Assembly (NCBI GenBank): GCA_027475525.1
Contig: JAMWFC010000116.1
Coordinates: forward strand, 2,727,826-2,791,825
DNA from: Macrolepiota albuminosa
Taxonomy: Eukaryota; Basidiomycota; Agaricomycetes; Agaricales; Agaricaceae
Reading direction: 5' to 3'
DNA length: 64,000 bases
Made by a program: the position numbers and the translations under genes. A model generated the notes under the pieces. The model saw only the letters and a list, made by a program, of their open reading frames with translations. It was not told the DNA's origin and searched no databases. Positions 11,030 to 22,343 of the stretch are shown piece by piece. Each line of letters starts with the position of its first letter. Position 1 is the stretch's first letter.

Positions 11030-12734
11030 CTAGAGCTGGGGCCCCGAACTACCCTCACCCTCCCCTCCCCTCGGCCAGCCCCGGAACTCTTCCCCCACCC
11101 CCTCCGGACCGTGTCCCCGCCACACCTCCTCGGCCAGTTGGTCCCAGGACGGGAGTGGCTCCCCCTCGTCCAGAACCCGCTCGAACCACGATCCCGGGGC
11201 CGGGACGTTCCTCCGGCGGTGCGCGGTCACCAGCCTCCCCAACAGATCCAGACCCCGCTCCACCCCGGGGTTCCCCGCCTCCGATTGGAGCCCCTCTTGC
11301 AGGGAGGCGAGCGCCGCGGCCACTCCGTCCAGGAGCTGGCGATGCTCCCGAGCCCAACCTGGGAATGTCAGTACCGACCCGACCCCGAGAAAAGGAGCAC
11401 TCACTAAGAGAGGCCATACGCCCGATCACCACATCCCGGCGCAGAACCTCGACCAACCCCGGGGATCCCTGCCCAGGGAGCCCAACCCCCTGCCCCAGCC
11501 TGGCCCCCATGGCGTCCAGCCGGGCCTCGGCCTCCCCCCGTGCCACCCTCGCCTCCCCCAACTCCCGGAGGGCCGCCTCGCGATCCTCCTCCAACCTCCG
11601 CCGGAGCGCCGCCTCCTCCCTCGCCCCCTCCTCGCGTTCCTCCCTCTCCCGGCCCGCCTGCTCCAAACGCGCCTGCAGCTCCCTCACCTCGGCGCTCAAG
11701 GGACGCCTGGATAGCGGGGAGAATACCGCCGGGGAAACGCGCGCTGGGGAGGCCGGGGACGGGGTCTGCATGGGCAGGCGCGCCCTCTTGGAGGGGCCCG
11801 GGGAGGGACTGGGCGACGCCCACCGCTTCCCCTTGTCCAGGCGCCCCCCCTCCCCCCGGGTACCGGACCGAGGAGCCCGGCGTGTGATCAGCACCACGGG
11901 CCGGCCCCGGCCCCCCACCCGGACGACCCCCCGACCCCCCGCTGGACGCCTCCACGGGCGCTGCAGGCACCCCCCCTACCGGCTCCACCACCTCCTCCAC
12001 AGGCTCCGCCACCCAGTCCCGCTTCTCTACCCCCATCCTCCGGGTAACCTCCCCCAGCGGCCATCTCTGCTCCCGGGCGACACAGCGCACCCTCCACAGC
12101 GCCGACACGGAACAATGTTCGTGGTTGAGGTGGCAAGCCTCACACACGGCCGTGTCCCGGCGGGACGAGGGGCCCAGGACTTCGAACTCGCAAAGTACGC
12201 CTCGGCGAGCACAGTGCAAGCACTACACCGGAGTCAGCAAGAGAGATCAGAGGTAGGGCAACGACTCACCGGTCCGTTGTTCACGCACCAGGCGTGGGTA
12301 GGCAGACCCCAGAGCCTCTCCGGGGCCTCCACAAACAGACCCTGCGTCGTGTCCGCCCACGCGACACGTCGACTCTCTGGGACCTCCGACACAGTCCCTA
12401 CCTCCATCCCGGAACGACGAAAGCGGGGGGCAGGCAATCTAGGACGGGGAGGACGAACAGTCATGCGCGCAAAGGTCGGCGCAGGACAACGGGAACAGAT
12501 TCCAGGAGTCGGCTGGGACCCGCCTCCGGGGCCGGAATGTTGCGTTGTTCTGAAAAGGAAAGGTCAGTGGGGTAAAGGGGCGGCGCGGGAGTACTCACGT
12601 TGCTCGGCGAGCGCCGCCACGCGCTCCCGGTCAAGTCGAGCCCGGTAACGCGCGTCCCGGGCTTCCCACGCCATGAGGGGCGCGACCTCGTTCGTTTGCG
12701 GGGGCGTCGGGGAATGCGTTGGCGTACGCGACAT
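11030..12734 (-). CDS. Antisense Zn(II)2Cys6-like protein of the chromovirus
   Basis: The gene is convergent with pol and sits between it and the 3' LTR. The start is at 12734 (MSRTPTHSPTP), the stop at 11030-11032. Introns are seen near 12545-12598, 12233-12280 and 11355-11405. The third exon opens with a cluster C-x2-C-x6-C-x15-C-x2-C-x6-C (about 12115-12232; CLHC, CEAC), which matches the GAL4-type binuclear cluster spacing. Pro/Gly-rich sequence, a KGKRW basic patch and a long Glu/Arg coiled coil (about 11480-11720) follow. A G-run near 11,915-11,940 must carry a one-base shift to join the zinc-cluster frame to the coiled-coil frame, so it may be decayed or mis-sequenced. The architecture matches the family 1 antisense genes although the sequences are very different. 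The function is unknown. Confidence 0.55.
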
Positions 12735-12861
12735 GGTTGAACTTGACGGTAAAATTTTTTTTCAATACGTGGCAGGTCAGGTGCCGGATCCCACGGTTGA
12801 CCCCCGGTCCGAACCACCGGCTACGCGCGCCTCGGAGGGTCTCGGCGCTGAGGGGGGGTGA

Positions 12862-13603
12862 TGTCACGACCCCTCCCCTCCGGGCCCACCCCGGGACACC
12901 CCCGGAACACCCTCCGGGACCCTCTCTCCGACCCCACAGGACACGCCCCGCCATCACGACCGCCGACACCGCCATCACGCGCATCAAGGACCGCCATCAG
13001 CCGTCACCAGCCCCGATCAACGATCAGATCACGTGACTCGTGCCGGCCATCACACATCACGCATCACGGCTCCATCCGCGCCAATTGATCGCGCGCCCCA
13101 CACGCGCGATCCCGGTATACAGCCCCTGCCGCTACTCAATGACCCCTGGAACCCATCCCAGACATCCCGGAACCCCGAGACCCGGCCCCGTAGTACTTAT
13201 AGTGTAGCTCCCTGTTGTATTCGGTAGTCTTGATATTACATACTTTGCTTACTTGGATATTGCGTGCCCTTTGCTTGACTGGTACGCCTTGATTGGTACG
13301 CTTCGACTGGCACGCCTAAGTATTCGCGTGCTCTAAGTTTTGGTACGCACTTCGCAACTCTTGATTTACTAACTTGGTCTCGTCTTAGAACCTCCGGTTC
13401 ACGACTCGACCCCCTTTAACTCCCAGCCACCCCCAACCCAAAACTCCCGGACTCTAGTCCCCTCTCCCAGGATTACCCCTGTCCTCGTCTTGAACCCCGG
13501 AGTCCTAGCCCCGGAGTTCCAGACACCCGAGTATTCGTAGGTCAAGTCCGCATCGTAAGGGCGTTGCTTTCCCGGAAAGCCCCCGACTCAGCGGAACCTG
13601 ACA
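12862..13603 (+). repeat. 3' LTR of the chromovirus
   Basis: 742 bp from TGTCACGACC to CCTGACA, giving perfect 5-bp terminal inverted repeats TGTCA...TGACA. A G-rich purine tract (about 12850-12858) lies directly 5'. It is GC-rich in U3 with a TATA-like ACTTATAGTG at about 13195. The matching 5' LTR is not in the window. Flanking sequence from 13604 is AT-rich and unrelated. Confidence 0.75.
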
Positions 13604-13988
13604 AAGACCACCACTTTTTTGTGACTCTAAGTCACAGAATTGCTTGCCCAACTCCTCACAAAACCTTACCCTTTTATACCCTTCTCCTCAAGCATGAATC
13701 ATCATATATTCACATGATTTGGCATTGGCTTTGATGTGTTGCTAGGCCTGGGCATTCTGGTTGTTGTCATGCTACTTCCATGTTGTCTTTATTTAGAAAA
13801 TATGTAAACAATTTCTTGTTCAAGGTTTAGAATATTCTATACCTTTTTCTCAACTGTCCTTGAAATAAACAATAGAAATCATATTTCTTTATCATCATGT
13901 TTCTAGAAGAAATGGCATGGAAATTTTTAAACAATTTCATTGCATATTCATTTTAGAGAGAGAAATCATACTAAGCTTCTCAACAGAC

Positions 13989-14362
13989 ATTGAAAGCCAT
14001 CATGTATATATTTTATTTTGAAATTTTCTTTAAAAAATTATCCTTGTTCTCTAGTAAAGAGAAATTGAAAGCTCACTACTGGCAAACAATTGTGTTTCCT
14101 TATGAAAAAGTAAAAAGGAAACCTGTTATGCCATTTTCAACATGCCAATCTCTGATGGAAAAAAGTTTTAACCAAAGGAATTTTTTCTTTTTCTGCAATC
14201 AAAAGCTGGCTAAAAACAGACAACGGGTTTGTTTAACCCTTTTTCCATTAGAAAAAAATTATAGCCACAGCAGTGAGCTTTCAATTCCTCTTTACTAGAG
14301 AAAAAGGATAAATTTTCCAAAGAAACATGTAAAATAAATACATAATGGCTTTCAATGAAGCA
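13989..14362. repeat. Foldback / MITE-like inverted repeat
   Basis: The arms 13989-14088 (CATTGAAAGCCATCATGTAT ... CTCTAGTAAAGAG ... GAAAGCTCACTACTGG) and 14262-14362 are imperfect inverted copies of about 100 bp, separated by about 170 bp. There is no ORF and no transposase. The interior recurs in direct orientation at about 14363-14650 (shared blocks around TCAATTGTGTTT, TGATGGAAAAA and GAGCTTTCAAT). It could be a non-autonomous DNA element or two tandem copies of one. Target-site duplications are not clear to me. Confidence 0.6.
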
Positions 14363-14505
14363 GTGCTACTGGCAGTCAATTGTGTTTAAAAATGAAAAGG
14401 AAATCTGTTATGCTATTTTTGACATGTCAATTGTTGATGGAAAAAGCCTTTGAATTTTCCCTTTTTCCACAGTACAAAGCTGACTAAAAACATATGGCAG
14501 ATTTC

Positions 14506-14659
14506 TTTAACCCTTCTTCCATCAGAAACAAATTCTGGCCATAGCAATGAGCTTTCAATCCCTCTTTATTATTTTCTGGTCATTTAACCCTTCTTCCATC
14601 AGAAACAAATTCTGGCCATAGCAATGAGCTTTCAATCCCTCTTTATTATTTTCTGGTCA
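14506..14659. repeat. 77-bp tandem duplication no. 8 (probable assembly artefact)
   Basis: Identical copies 14506-14582 and 14583-14659 in non-coding AT-rich DNA. Confidence 0.95.
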
Positions 14660-14811
14660 TCATCATTATACATTTTTGGGATTTTTCTGAGGCAAGGCAT
14701 TTATTATACATTTTGTCTGCCTAGGATTAAGCAGACGTATCATTATATCGCGGACAGTCGAAAACAGCGAAATTAATACAAAAAAAAACAGTAACAGTAG
14801 CCAAACAACAA

Positions 14812-17800
14812 TCAGGTCCCACCCCTCTCAATCAACCTCAACGCCTGCTTCGCTTTCTCCACAACTTGCCTATCATCATCCCACCCCCCGTTGGCTCCGC
14901 GTCCCCCTCCAAGTCCACCCCCAGCCCACTCACACACATGCCTCAGCGCACCCTCAAACCCCGCCGCCTGGATCTGCGCCGCGCCCGTCACGGCTAGCTG
15001 TGCAACACATGACACAAGTGGGCCCCGGGCCTGTGTGCGGGGCGTGTGCGAGTGGTGCGCGTGCCCAGTGGCGTTGGACGATGAGGATGCGGTTATGGTT
15101 GCTGTTACTAGTGCAGCATGCAGAGCGGGGAGGATTTGAGGGTGGGAGAGGATGCGCGCTTGGAGTGGGGCTTCTGTGTCGTTTGCGAGGTTCGCGAGGA
15201 GGGATGCGGCCTGATAGATGTCAGTAAGTTTGGTGAGTCATGACAGAGGAGATGGGGACTTTACTTGGAGCATGATGTCATCGTTACTCAACTTTAGTGC
15301 ATTCGCGATGTGGTTCAGGACGACATCCTCTCCAGCCTCGACAATAACAAACTCGACACCAATTTCATCCTCCGTAAGGTTCCTGAACACATTCAACGCC
15401 TGCTCCTTAATCCCCACATCGGGATCTTCCAAAAACCTGCACAACAACGCGCCCAAAATCAATAAAAAGCTGACCAAGCCATTCCTCCGCCTAACACAGA
15501 GAAGGGGAGGAAATACAGAGAAGAAAAACGAACCCTAAAATGCGACTCCACCCCACCTCATTCATGACTCTCTTTTTCAAATCCAACCCACTTCGGTACA
15601 ATAGGTTCTTGAGCGCCCACAACGCATTGACCCTCAACGAAGGTTCATCGTACCCCAATATCTCCACGAGTCTCTCCACCAGGCCATCCTCCAACAACAC
15701 GGGACGTAACGGAGAAAAATTATTCACGAGGTTACACACGACCGCCAGCCCAGCACCAAGCACGCGTTTATCCTTCTCCCCTTCCCACTCCTTTTCAGCA
15801 AAACCCCTAGCTTCAGACACAGTGGCATGTGTCGGAGTGAGAGAACTCTTTCTGGGCATTTTACCCTTGACACACCGCCTCCACACTCCCATGCCCAGCT
15901 CGCTGTCCATGATATTAGTCCGGAGCACCGCGATTGCCCTGCTCATCGCCCGCACACACTGACACGCTGCATACCGCACACCCGGGCTGGGATGTACGAG
16001 CCCCGCGCGGAGAACCGGGACGAGCGAAGGTGTTCCGCTTGTGGAAGAAACGGGCGGAGAGGGCGAAGGGGAGAAAGAGGAGTTTGAGTTAGTTGAAATC
16101 GAGGCGGTGGAGGCGGCATGGAAGGAAGAAGGGTGGTGGTATGATGGGAGTTGGTCTGGTTCGGTTAGGTAACGTTGGACGTCGTTGTCGAATAGGGACA
16201 GGGCTGCTATTGTCGTCAGCGCTGCCTGTTCACGTTCATCAATGAGATTGGATTATGAGATCGGAACATCGTACCTCCCGCAATAAAGCCCTTCCTTCGG
16301 GTTCATACCATTCCTCTTCTTCCTCGTCCTTTAACTCGTCCTCTGGAGGGGGGATATACACCCTTGGACCGCCCATCACAGGTGGGTTCCCACCGTGCCC
16401 ATTTCCGGTTCCTGGAACCAACCGCTCCGCTTCTGAAACGATCGAAGGCGGTGTAGGCGGGAGGGGGAGAGCAGTAACCAACCCCAGGAGCTGACCAAGA
16501 CATCCACGTTCAAACGCAGCTTCACAGAGCCAGGCGTCGTCCGCTACTAGGTGGTCTGCATACCGCCATGTCAATCAAAGTACGAGATATAAGGGATTAC
16601 GAACACAAAACGAAACACGCTCGAGTCCGCTGGCTAAGCGTCACCTGTCCCAAATTCCCCAGATGACTACTACTGGGGCCTGTGGAGGTGTGCGGGGCAC
16701 CTAAATCCTCGGTGGGTGAGAGCGGCGAGGCAATCATCCGGTTGACGGTGTTCATTACTATGCGCGTGAAGTGTTCTTCTTGTTGATGCCGTGGAAGGGC
16801 GCGTAGAACGTAGGTCGCACTGGGGTAGAAAGTTTGGTAGGTAATTCAGGTAAGACAAGGAGTTCGGAAGCTCGAGAACGCACCACAAACACGCAGCAAG
16901 GTGTATATCTGACGACCGAGACTTTGTGATGTTCAGAATAGTTGTGAGTGGGGAAGCTGACCATGATGTAAGGTTTCATTTGATTTACAATAAACGAAGA
17001 CGAATGAATACCTTCCCGATCAACACCAGGTCTCGCGAGGGCACTGGCTACATCCGTATTTTCCTTAGCAAGAGCCCCAAGGGCACCAAGTGCTGCTTCT
17101 TGCAGCTATATATATTAAGTTAGTTGAAATATCAATAGCAACGTCAGCCCTACCTTCATATCCCTCGACCCAATCAATGCAACCAACTGACGCACCGTCC
17201 AGCCCCCAAGACGCGCTGGGCCGGGCCCCACGGCAGCTTTTTCCCATCCTCTCCGAGGCTTGATATCTTTTTCCCTCGCCTTTGTTCGTTCTGCCGGAGG
17301 CATCCATTCAGATACGGAGAGGCGATGATGTCGTACACGTATAGTGGAAGCCAGAAACTGCGCGATGGAAGTTGGAACTTGGTTTGTGGTGTCTATTAGC
17401 AGAGGGAGAAGAGTGTCAAGGGACTCTGGCTGTAATAGGAGTTTAACATAAATAATATGACTTTGGAGAGAAACTGACGAAGAAGAGGTAATCGATAGCA
17501 TCGCGAGCATCGTGTTTGGCGATACTAGAGGCGGGTCCCAAACCCCACTGAGAGGGACCGACGGCATCAGCGGCCGAGGTAGCAAGAGCACGCAAGGCAC
17601 GAGCGAATGCGGCACGGAGCACAACAGAGTCGTCTTTCGTGGAGTGGGCTAGTGCGTAGAGAAGGGCGTGGTGTGCGTGGCCGCGTAGAAGAGATAGGAG
17701 TGCCTCGTCAGAGCCTGTAATTGGGTATTGAAAGGGGTGTTGGGAATGAGCATGGGAACATACCGTAGGAGAGGGAAGCTACGACATGTGCGGCTTCGAT

Positions 17801-18003
17801 GCGGATTTCGTCGCTTGTATCAGGGTAGTTCAGGCAATCAACAAGACTACGAATTGTCGGGTTTTACTATCGACGATGTTCGAATTGGCTTACTTGTTGA
17901 TAAAAGTACGATCACGGGCGAGCTGGAGCTTTGCGCTGGGGTTGCCGATGACAGCGTTTTTGGCGCTGCGTAAACTTATGAGATTCACTGAGCTCACTGT
18001 CAT
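14812..18003 (-). CDS. GID5: GID5/VID28/ARMC8-type armadillo protein (CTLH/GID ubiquitin ligase subunit)
   Basis: This armadillo-repeat protein of about 860 residues has eleven exons. Approximate exons, 5' to 3': 18003-17894, 17846-17764, 17714-17479, 17429-17154, 17105-17012, 16956-16884, 16819-16645, 16555-16275, 16221-15534, 15436-15265, 15210-14812. The junction between 16,556 and 16,645 is one base out of frame in my model and may use another donor. Family hallmarks are SAKNAVIGN near the N-terminus, LAACLCATYVLRAL, YAACQCVRAMSRAIAVLR, CNLVNNFSPLRPVLLEDG and LRVNALWALKNLLYRS, which align with ARMC8. In yeast the orthologue (Vid28/Gid5) bridges the substrate receptor Gid4 to the GID E3 ligase that degrades gluconeogenic enzymes. 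Ser/Pro-rich inserts lie between repeats. It is divergent from the AP-1 gamma gene over about 845 bp. Confidence 0.8.
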
Positions 18004-18847
18004 TGGCCGAAGTAACCGAAAGCGGACCACAAACAAACGGCTTCATAATCGTGTGAAGTTAGGGCGATGACCCGATTGTGCAAGTGAAGTCACTGTAGTC
18101 CAACCGTATCATCTTATCAAGTTTGTTTCAAGGATTGAAAGCCGTAACTATATGGCCTCTCATCATGCCGTAGGCGAGTTCACCATCGCCATTGAACCTG
18201 ACTCGGATTACATGACGACTGATCAAATATTCGGGCTCCTCTGTCTCTACCAATTCAATCACTACTCTTAAGATTAGCAGCTGCCGCTCTTGGTGCTTGG
18301 GTGTCATGAGGATGCTTGTTCAGGGGGGTGTACTTGATCACTCATGCAATTTGTGTCGTTTTCTATTTACATCACATATTTTTGCAATGCTTCAATATAG
18401 TTGTGATTAGCATTGAGTGGGGAGGCCACAGCGAGAAAGTTAGGGGCTTTTCGATGAAGTAATGAAAATGTGATGATCCAAAGAAGGCAGAGAGACCAAG
18501 TTCAATAGCCACTAGCTGACGGAATGCAAGTCTGCACTCGCTGTGCTAGCACCATTTTGGTTGGACTTATAAAAATTGAGACGCAGTTCGTGCTGGTGTG
18601 ATGTCGTCGTGGAGTTGGTGCCTGTGCAACAAGCGCAAGGCTCTCGAAACATGAAAGATACAATTTTGGTTAGTCATTCTTCACAGAGGGTCGGCGTCAA
18701 GATGATAATAAGCGCCATGCCCGTGACCACGCGTGATCACGACTACAATCACGCCTTTTACAGTGTACACGGTCCTCGTAGCATCTACGCTGAAGTGCCC
18801 TCAGCCAAGTCTGACCGCTCGTCGTTCCTTAAGTCTAAACTGGCCAG
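18004..18847. promoter_or_regulatory. Divergent intergenic region between GID5 and the AP-1 gamma gene
   Basis: 844 bp between the two start codons with no supported gene. No strong TATA box is obvious; short open frames here look like chance. Confidence 0.4.
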
Positions 18848-21800
18848 ATGGTTCACCACAATCTCAAGTGCAAGTATATGTTGTCTCTGGATGATTCATT
18901 GCCTGACTGTATCCCTAGCCCTAATCAAAGGCATCCGAGCATGCAAGGTCTGCCTTATCCCGGCCTCGCCGCGCCAATCTTTTGATACTTTACATTCAGA
19001 CCGTAGCGGATGAGAGAGCACTCATTCAGCAGGAATCCGCTGCAATCCGCGCCTCTTTCCGTGAAGAAGATTCGTACCAACGGCATAATAACGTCGCCAA
19101 GCTTCTCTACATCCACATGCTGGGGTCTCCTGCCCATTTCGGCCAGATCGAATGCTTGAAACTAGTTGCGAGCCCTCGTTTCTCCGATAAGCGTCTCGGA
19201 TACTTGGGTATCATGCTGCTATTGGACGAGAATCAGGAAGTGCTGACACTCGTGACGAATTCTTTGAAAAAGTGCGTTGTTTGTATCATCTCAAAGTCTT
19301 ATCATACGATGGAGCGATGAATTCAGTGACATGAACCATTCGAACATGTACGCGGTAGGACTGGCGCTCTGCACTTTTGCCAACATAGCATCGGAGGAGA
19401 TGTCACGAGATCTGGCGAATGAGATTGAGAAGTTGTTGGGTTCGAGCAATACCTATATCCGGAAGAAGGTATGGTGACTCATTTTGTCGTTGTGTCTCTC
19501 TGAATGCGCCGTACAATATGAACAGGCTGCGCTGTGCGCCCTTCGCGTGATTAAAAAGGTTCCCGATCTTGCCGACCATTTTGTGAACAAGGCAAAGAAT
19601 CTTCTCACTGATCGCAATCATGGCGTCCTTCTTTCCTCAATCACACTCGTCACAGAGATGTGCGCAATGGATGCCGGTATTCTGGAAGAATTCCGTAATG
19701 TGCGTTTGAGCCGCAAATCGTTTATTTCACAGGTCTTCTCAGTATTTTTCGTAGGCTGTTCCATTGCTTGTACGAAACCTCAAGTCGTTGGTTACAACTG
19801 GATATAGTCCGGAGCACGATGTCTCAGGGATTACAGATCCGTTTTTGCAAGTAAAAATTCTTCGTCTGCTGCGGCTCCTCGGCAAGGGAGATCAACAGGC
19901 TAGTGAAACCATGAACGATATTTTGGCGCAGGTAATTACCGTATAAGGATGATAACAGAACACATGCCGATACTTATTCCTACGGCTGTAGGTTGCAACA
20001 AACACAGATTCGACCAAGAACGTGGGGAATTCGATATTATACGAGACTGTGCTGACAGTGTTGGAAATCGAAGCGGATACTGGTCTGCGTGTCATGGCTA
20101 TCAACATTTTGGGCAAGTTTCTAAGTAATCGGGACAACAACATTCGGTATGTTGTCCTTTGCTCGTATGATCTCATCCTCGTAGTCTAACTGTGATAGAT
20201 ACGTTGCTCTTAACACCCTTAACAAAGTGGTATCAATGGACACCAATGCTGTTCAGCGCCATCGTAATATTATTCTTGACTGCCTACGGGATGGTGATAT
20301 CTCGATTCGTCGCCGTGCACTCGAACTCTCATACGCGCTCATCAATGAACAGAATGTACGCGTTCTCATTCGCGAACTTTTGGCGTTCCTCGAGGTTGCA
20401 GATGATGAGTTTAAGCTTGGTATGACGACACAAATATGCCTGGCTGCTGAACGGTTTGCGCCCAATAAGAGATGGCACATTGATACTGTCCTCAGAGTAT
20501 TGAAGCTGGTGCGTCCATCAACCGAGGCAACCCGACTTGATGTGATTTTTGAAACTTCACAGGCAGGCAATTTCGTACGCGAGGAAATTTTGTCGGCATT
20601 CATTCGCCTTGTAGCGCATACTCCTGAGTTGCAGGCGTACACTGCGTCAAAGCTATATACAGCACTCAAATCAGATATTTCTCAGGAGTCGCTGACACTG
20701 GCGGCTACGTGGGTCATCGGAGAATACAGTGAAATTCTGCTAGAAGGTGGTTTTGTTGATGAGGAGACACCTAAACCAGTTAGTTCATCTACGATTTACT
20801 GCTGCTTAACTCAACATTCTTCTAGGCAAGTGACAAGGAGCTTGTTGAGCTCTTGATATCTGTTATTGACTCGCCATATTCGAATTACCTCACCAAACAG
20901 TTTGTACTTGCTGCTGTTACTAAGATTTCTTCGCGGCGGACCACGACACATTTCGAGCAGGAACGCATCCAGGAACTATTAGCGAAGTACACTACAAGCC
21001 CGGAGCTTGAACTTCAGCAGCGTGCAGTAGAGTTTGCTAGTCTTTTCAATTTGGGTGAATTGAGGGAGGGTGTTTTGGAACGCATGCCACCCCCTGACCT
21101 GAAGGCGACAGTCATGGGTGTTAGTGAGTAGTCGTCCGTTTCATTGCGTCATGACACAGACCAATTCCAATCTGATGTTTTTAGTTAGTGAGAATAAGCC
21201 TGTTGGTTCAACACATTCTAAAGACGTACGTACATCGTTTACCTCGGATGAGCTGTATTTTCTAAACATCTTTACAGGGTGACCTCCTGGGTGATGATGT
21301 CGCATCAACATCAGTACCAGAAGCCTCAACTGCACAGCGCAATCAGGATCTACTAGCTGACATTTTTGGTACTTCCTCCGCTACACCAGCCGCCGCTTCA
21401 TCTGCTCCCTCTCGACAAGCGGCCATCGACAACATTCTCGACCTCTTCGGTCCTAGCACTACCATCACCCCGAATACATCAACATCACCGCCACTTACTG
21501 CTGCGACTCCTACTCCATCCGCATTTTCATTACTACAGACGCAGTCTCCCCCACCACAACCTCCAGCACCCAAGCTGACAGCATATACAGCGTACGAAAA
21601 GAATGAACTCAAAATCACCTTGACACCCCAGACGAATGCTGCTAAACCAGGGTTTGTAATGATCCTTGCGCGGTTCCAAGTCATAGGTGGGAACGCTGCA
21701 AGTGGGATCAATTTCCAAGCTGCTGTTCCGAAGGTATTTCGCCCTTGCTAGTTATTATACGGCATAGCCATTGACTTGTTGGCAATCTTTTATACAGTCG

Positions 21801-22051
21801 CAGCAACTACAGATGCTGCCCATGTCAAACCCGATAATCAGCCCCGGGGCTGTTGAGACCCAACAGATGCGCGTCATAGCGCCGGTTGGAGTGCGTATTG
21901 TTTTCTCATAAGTTTACTAGTGTTGACAAATGAATAATAGAGCAATGTTCGGCTACGCCTACGGATATCGTACTCAATAGCGGGGCAAAACTTCCAAGAC
22001 CAAGTCGATTTTTCAGGATTCCCGCCCAACCTGACGAGCGGTGGTGCATGA
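18848..22051 (+). CDS. APL4: AP-1 complex subunit gamma (gamma-adaptin)
   Basis: Fourteen exons give 831 residues: 18848-18869, 18919-18947, 19000-19271, 19327-19468, 19526-19699, 19755-19931, 19992-20146, 20199-20508, 20563-20778, 20826-21123, 21185-21225, 21278-21733, 21798-21890, 21941-22051. The N-terminus (MVHHNLK, then [10 protein letters not shown]) is that of gamma-adaptin, followed by an alpha-solenoid trunk, a Pro/Ser/Thr hinge (about 21310-21560) and the gamma-ear ([20 protein letters not shown] at the C-terminus). The length is close to human AP1G1 (about 820). The protein is the large subunit of the clathrin adaptor acting between trans-Golgi and endosomes; the ear recruits accessory factors. 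The first intron must use a GC donor (GCAAGT) to keep the family sequence in frame. It is convergent with SF3B1. Confidence 0.93.
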
Positions 22052-22343
22052 AATGTTGGACACTACATGTACTATCCTCTTGACCTCTTCTGTCCTAATA
22101 GAATTCCACTGCAGGGTTCGAAGTCTGATTCATCCCTACATGGCAAGGTTAATGGCCGAGCATGTGATAGTATTACTTTCTACATTACATCGATGATGGT
22201 TTTTACTTTAGGATTTTGACAAACGAGTGTTTTTTCATGATGAATTACTAGAATGAAGTCCGTTTCACAATTGGCCTTTGTGATTCATCTGATACATACT
22301 GCATACAATATCATAACAATTCTCATAAGTAACTCGATAAAAT

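Larger units (their letters stand above)
13604..14811. other. AT-rich gene-free tract
   Basis: No convincing coding region on either strand. It holds the foldback element (13989-14362), a partial second copy of its interior (about 14363-14660) and duplication no. 8. Base composition changes sharply from the GC-rich LTR on its left. Confidence 0.6.

Noticed and set aside
11155..12648. 497-codon plus-strand frame
   Set aside because: It is very Pro/Arg/Ser-rich, lies opposite the GC-rich antisense gene with its cysteine cluster and coiled coil, and has no domain content.
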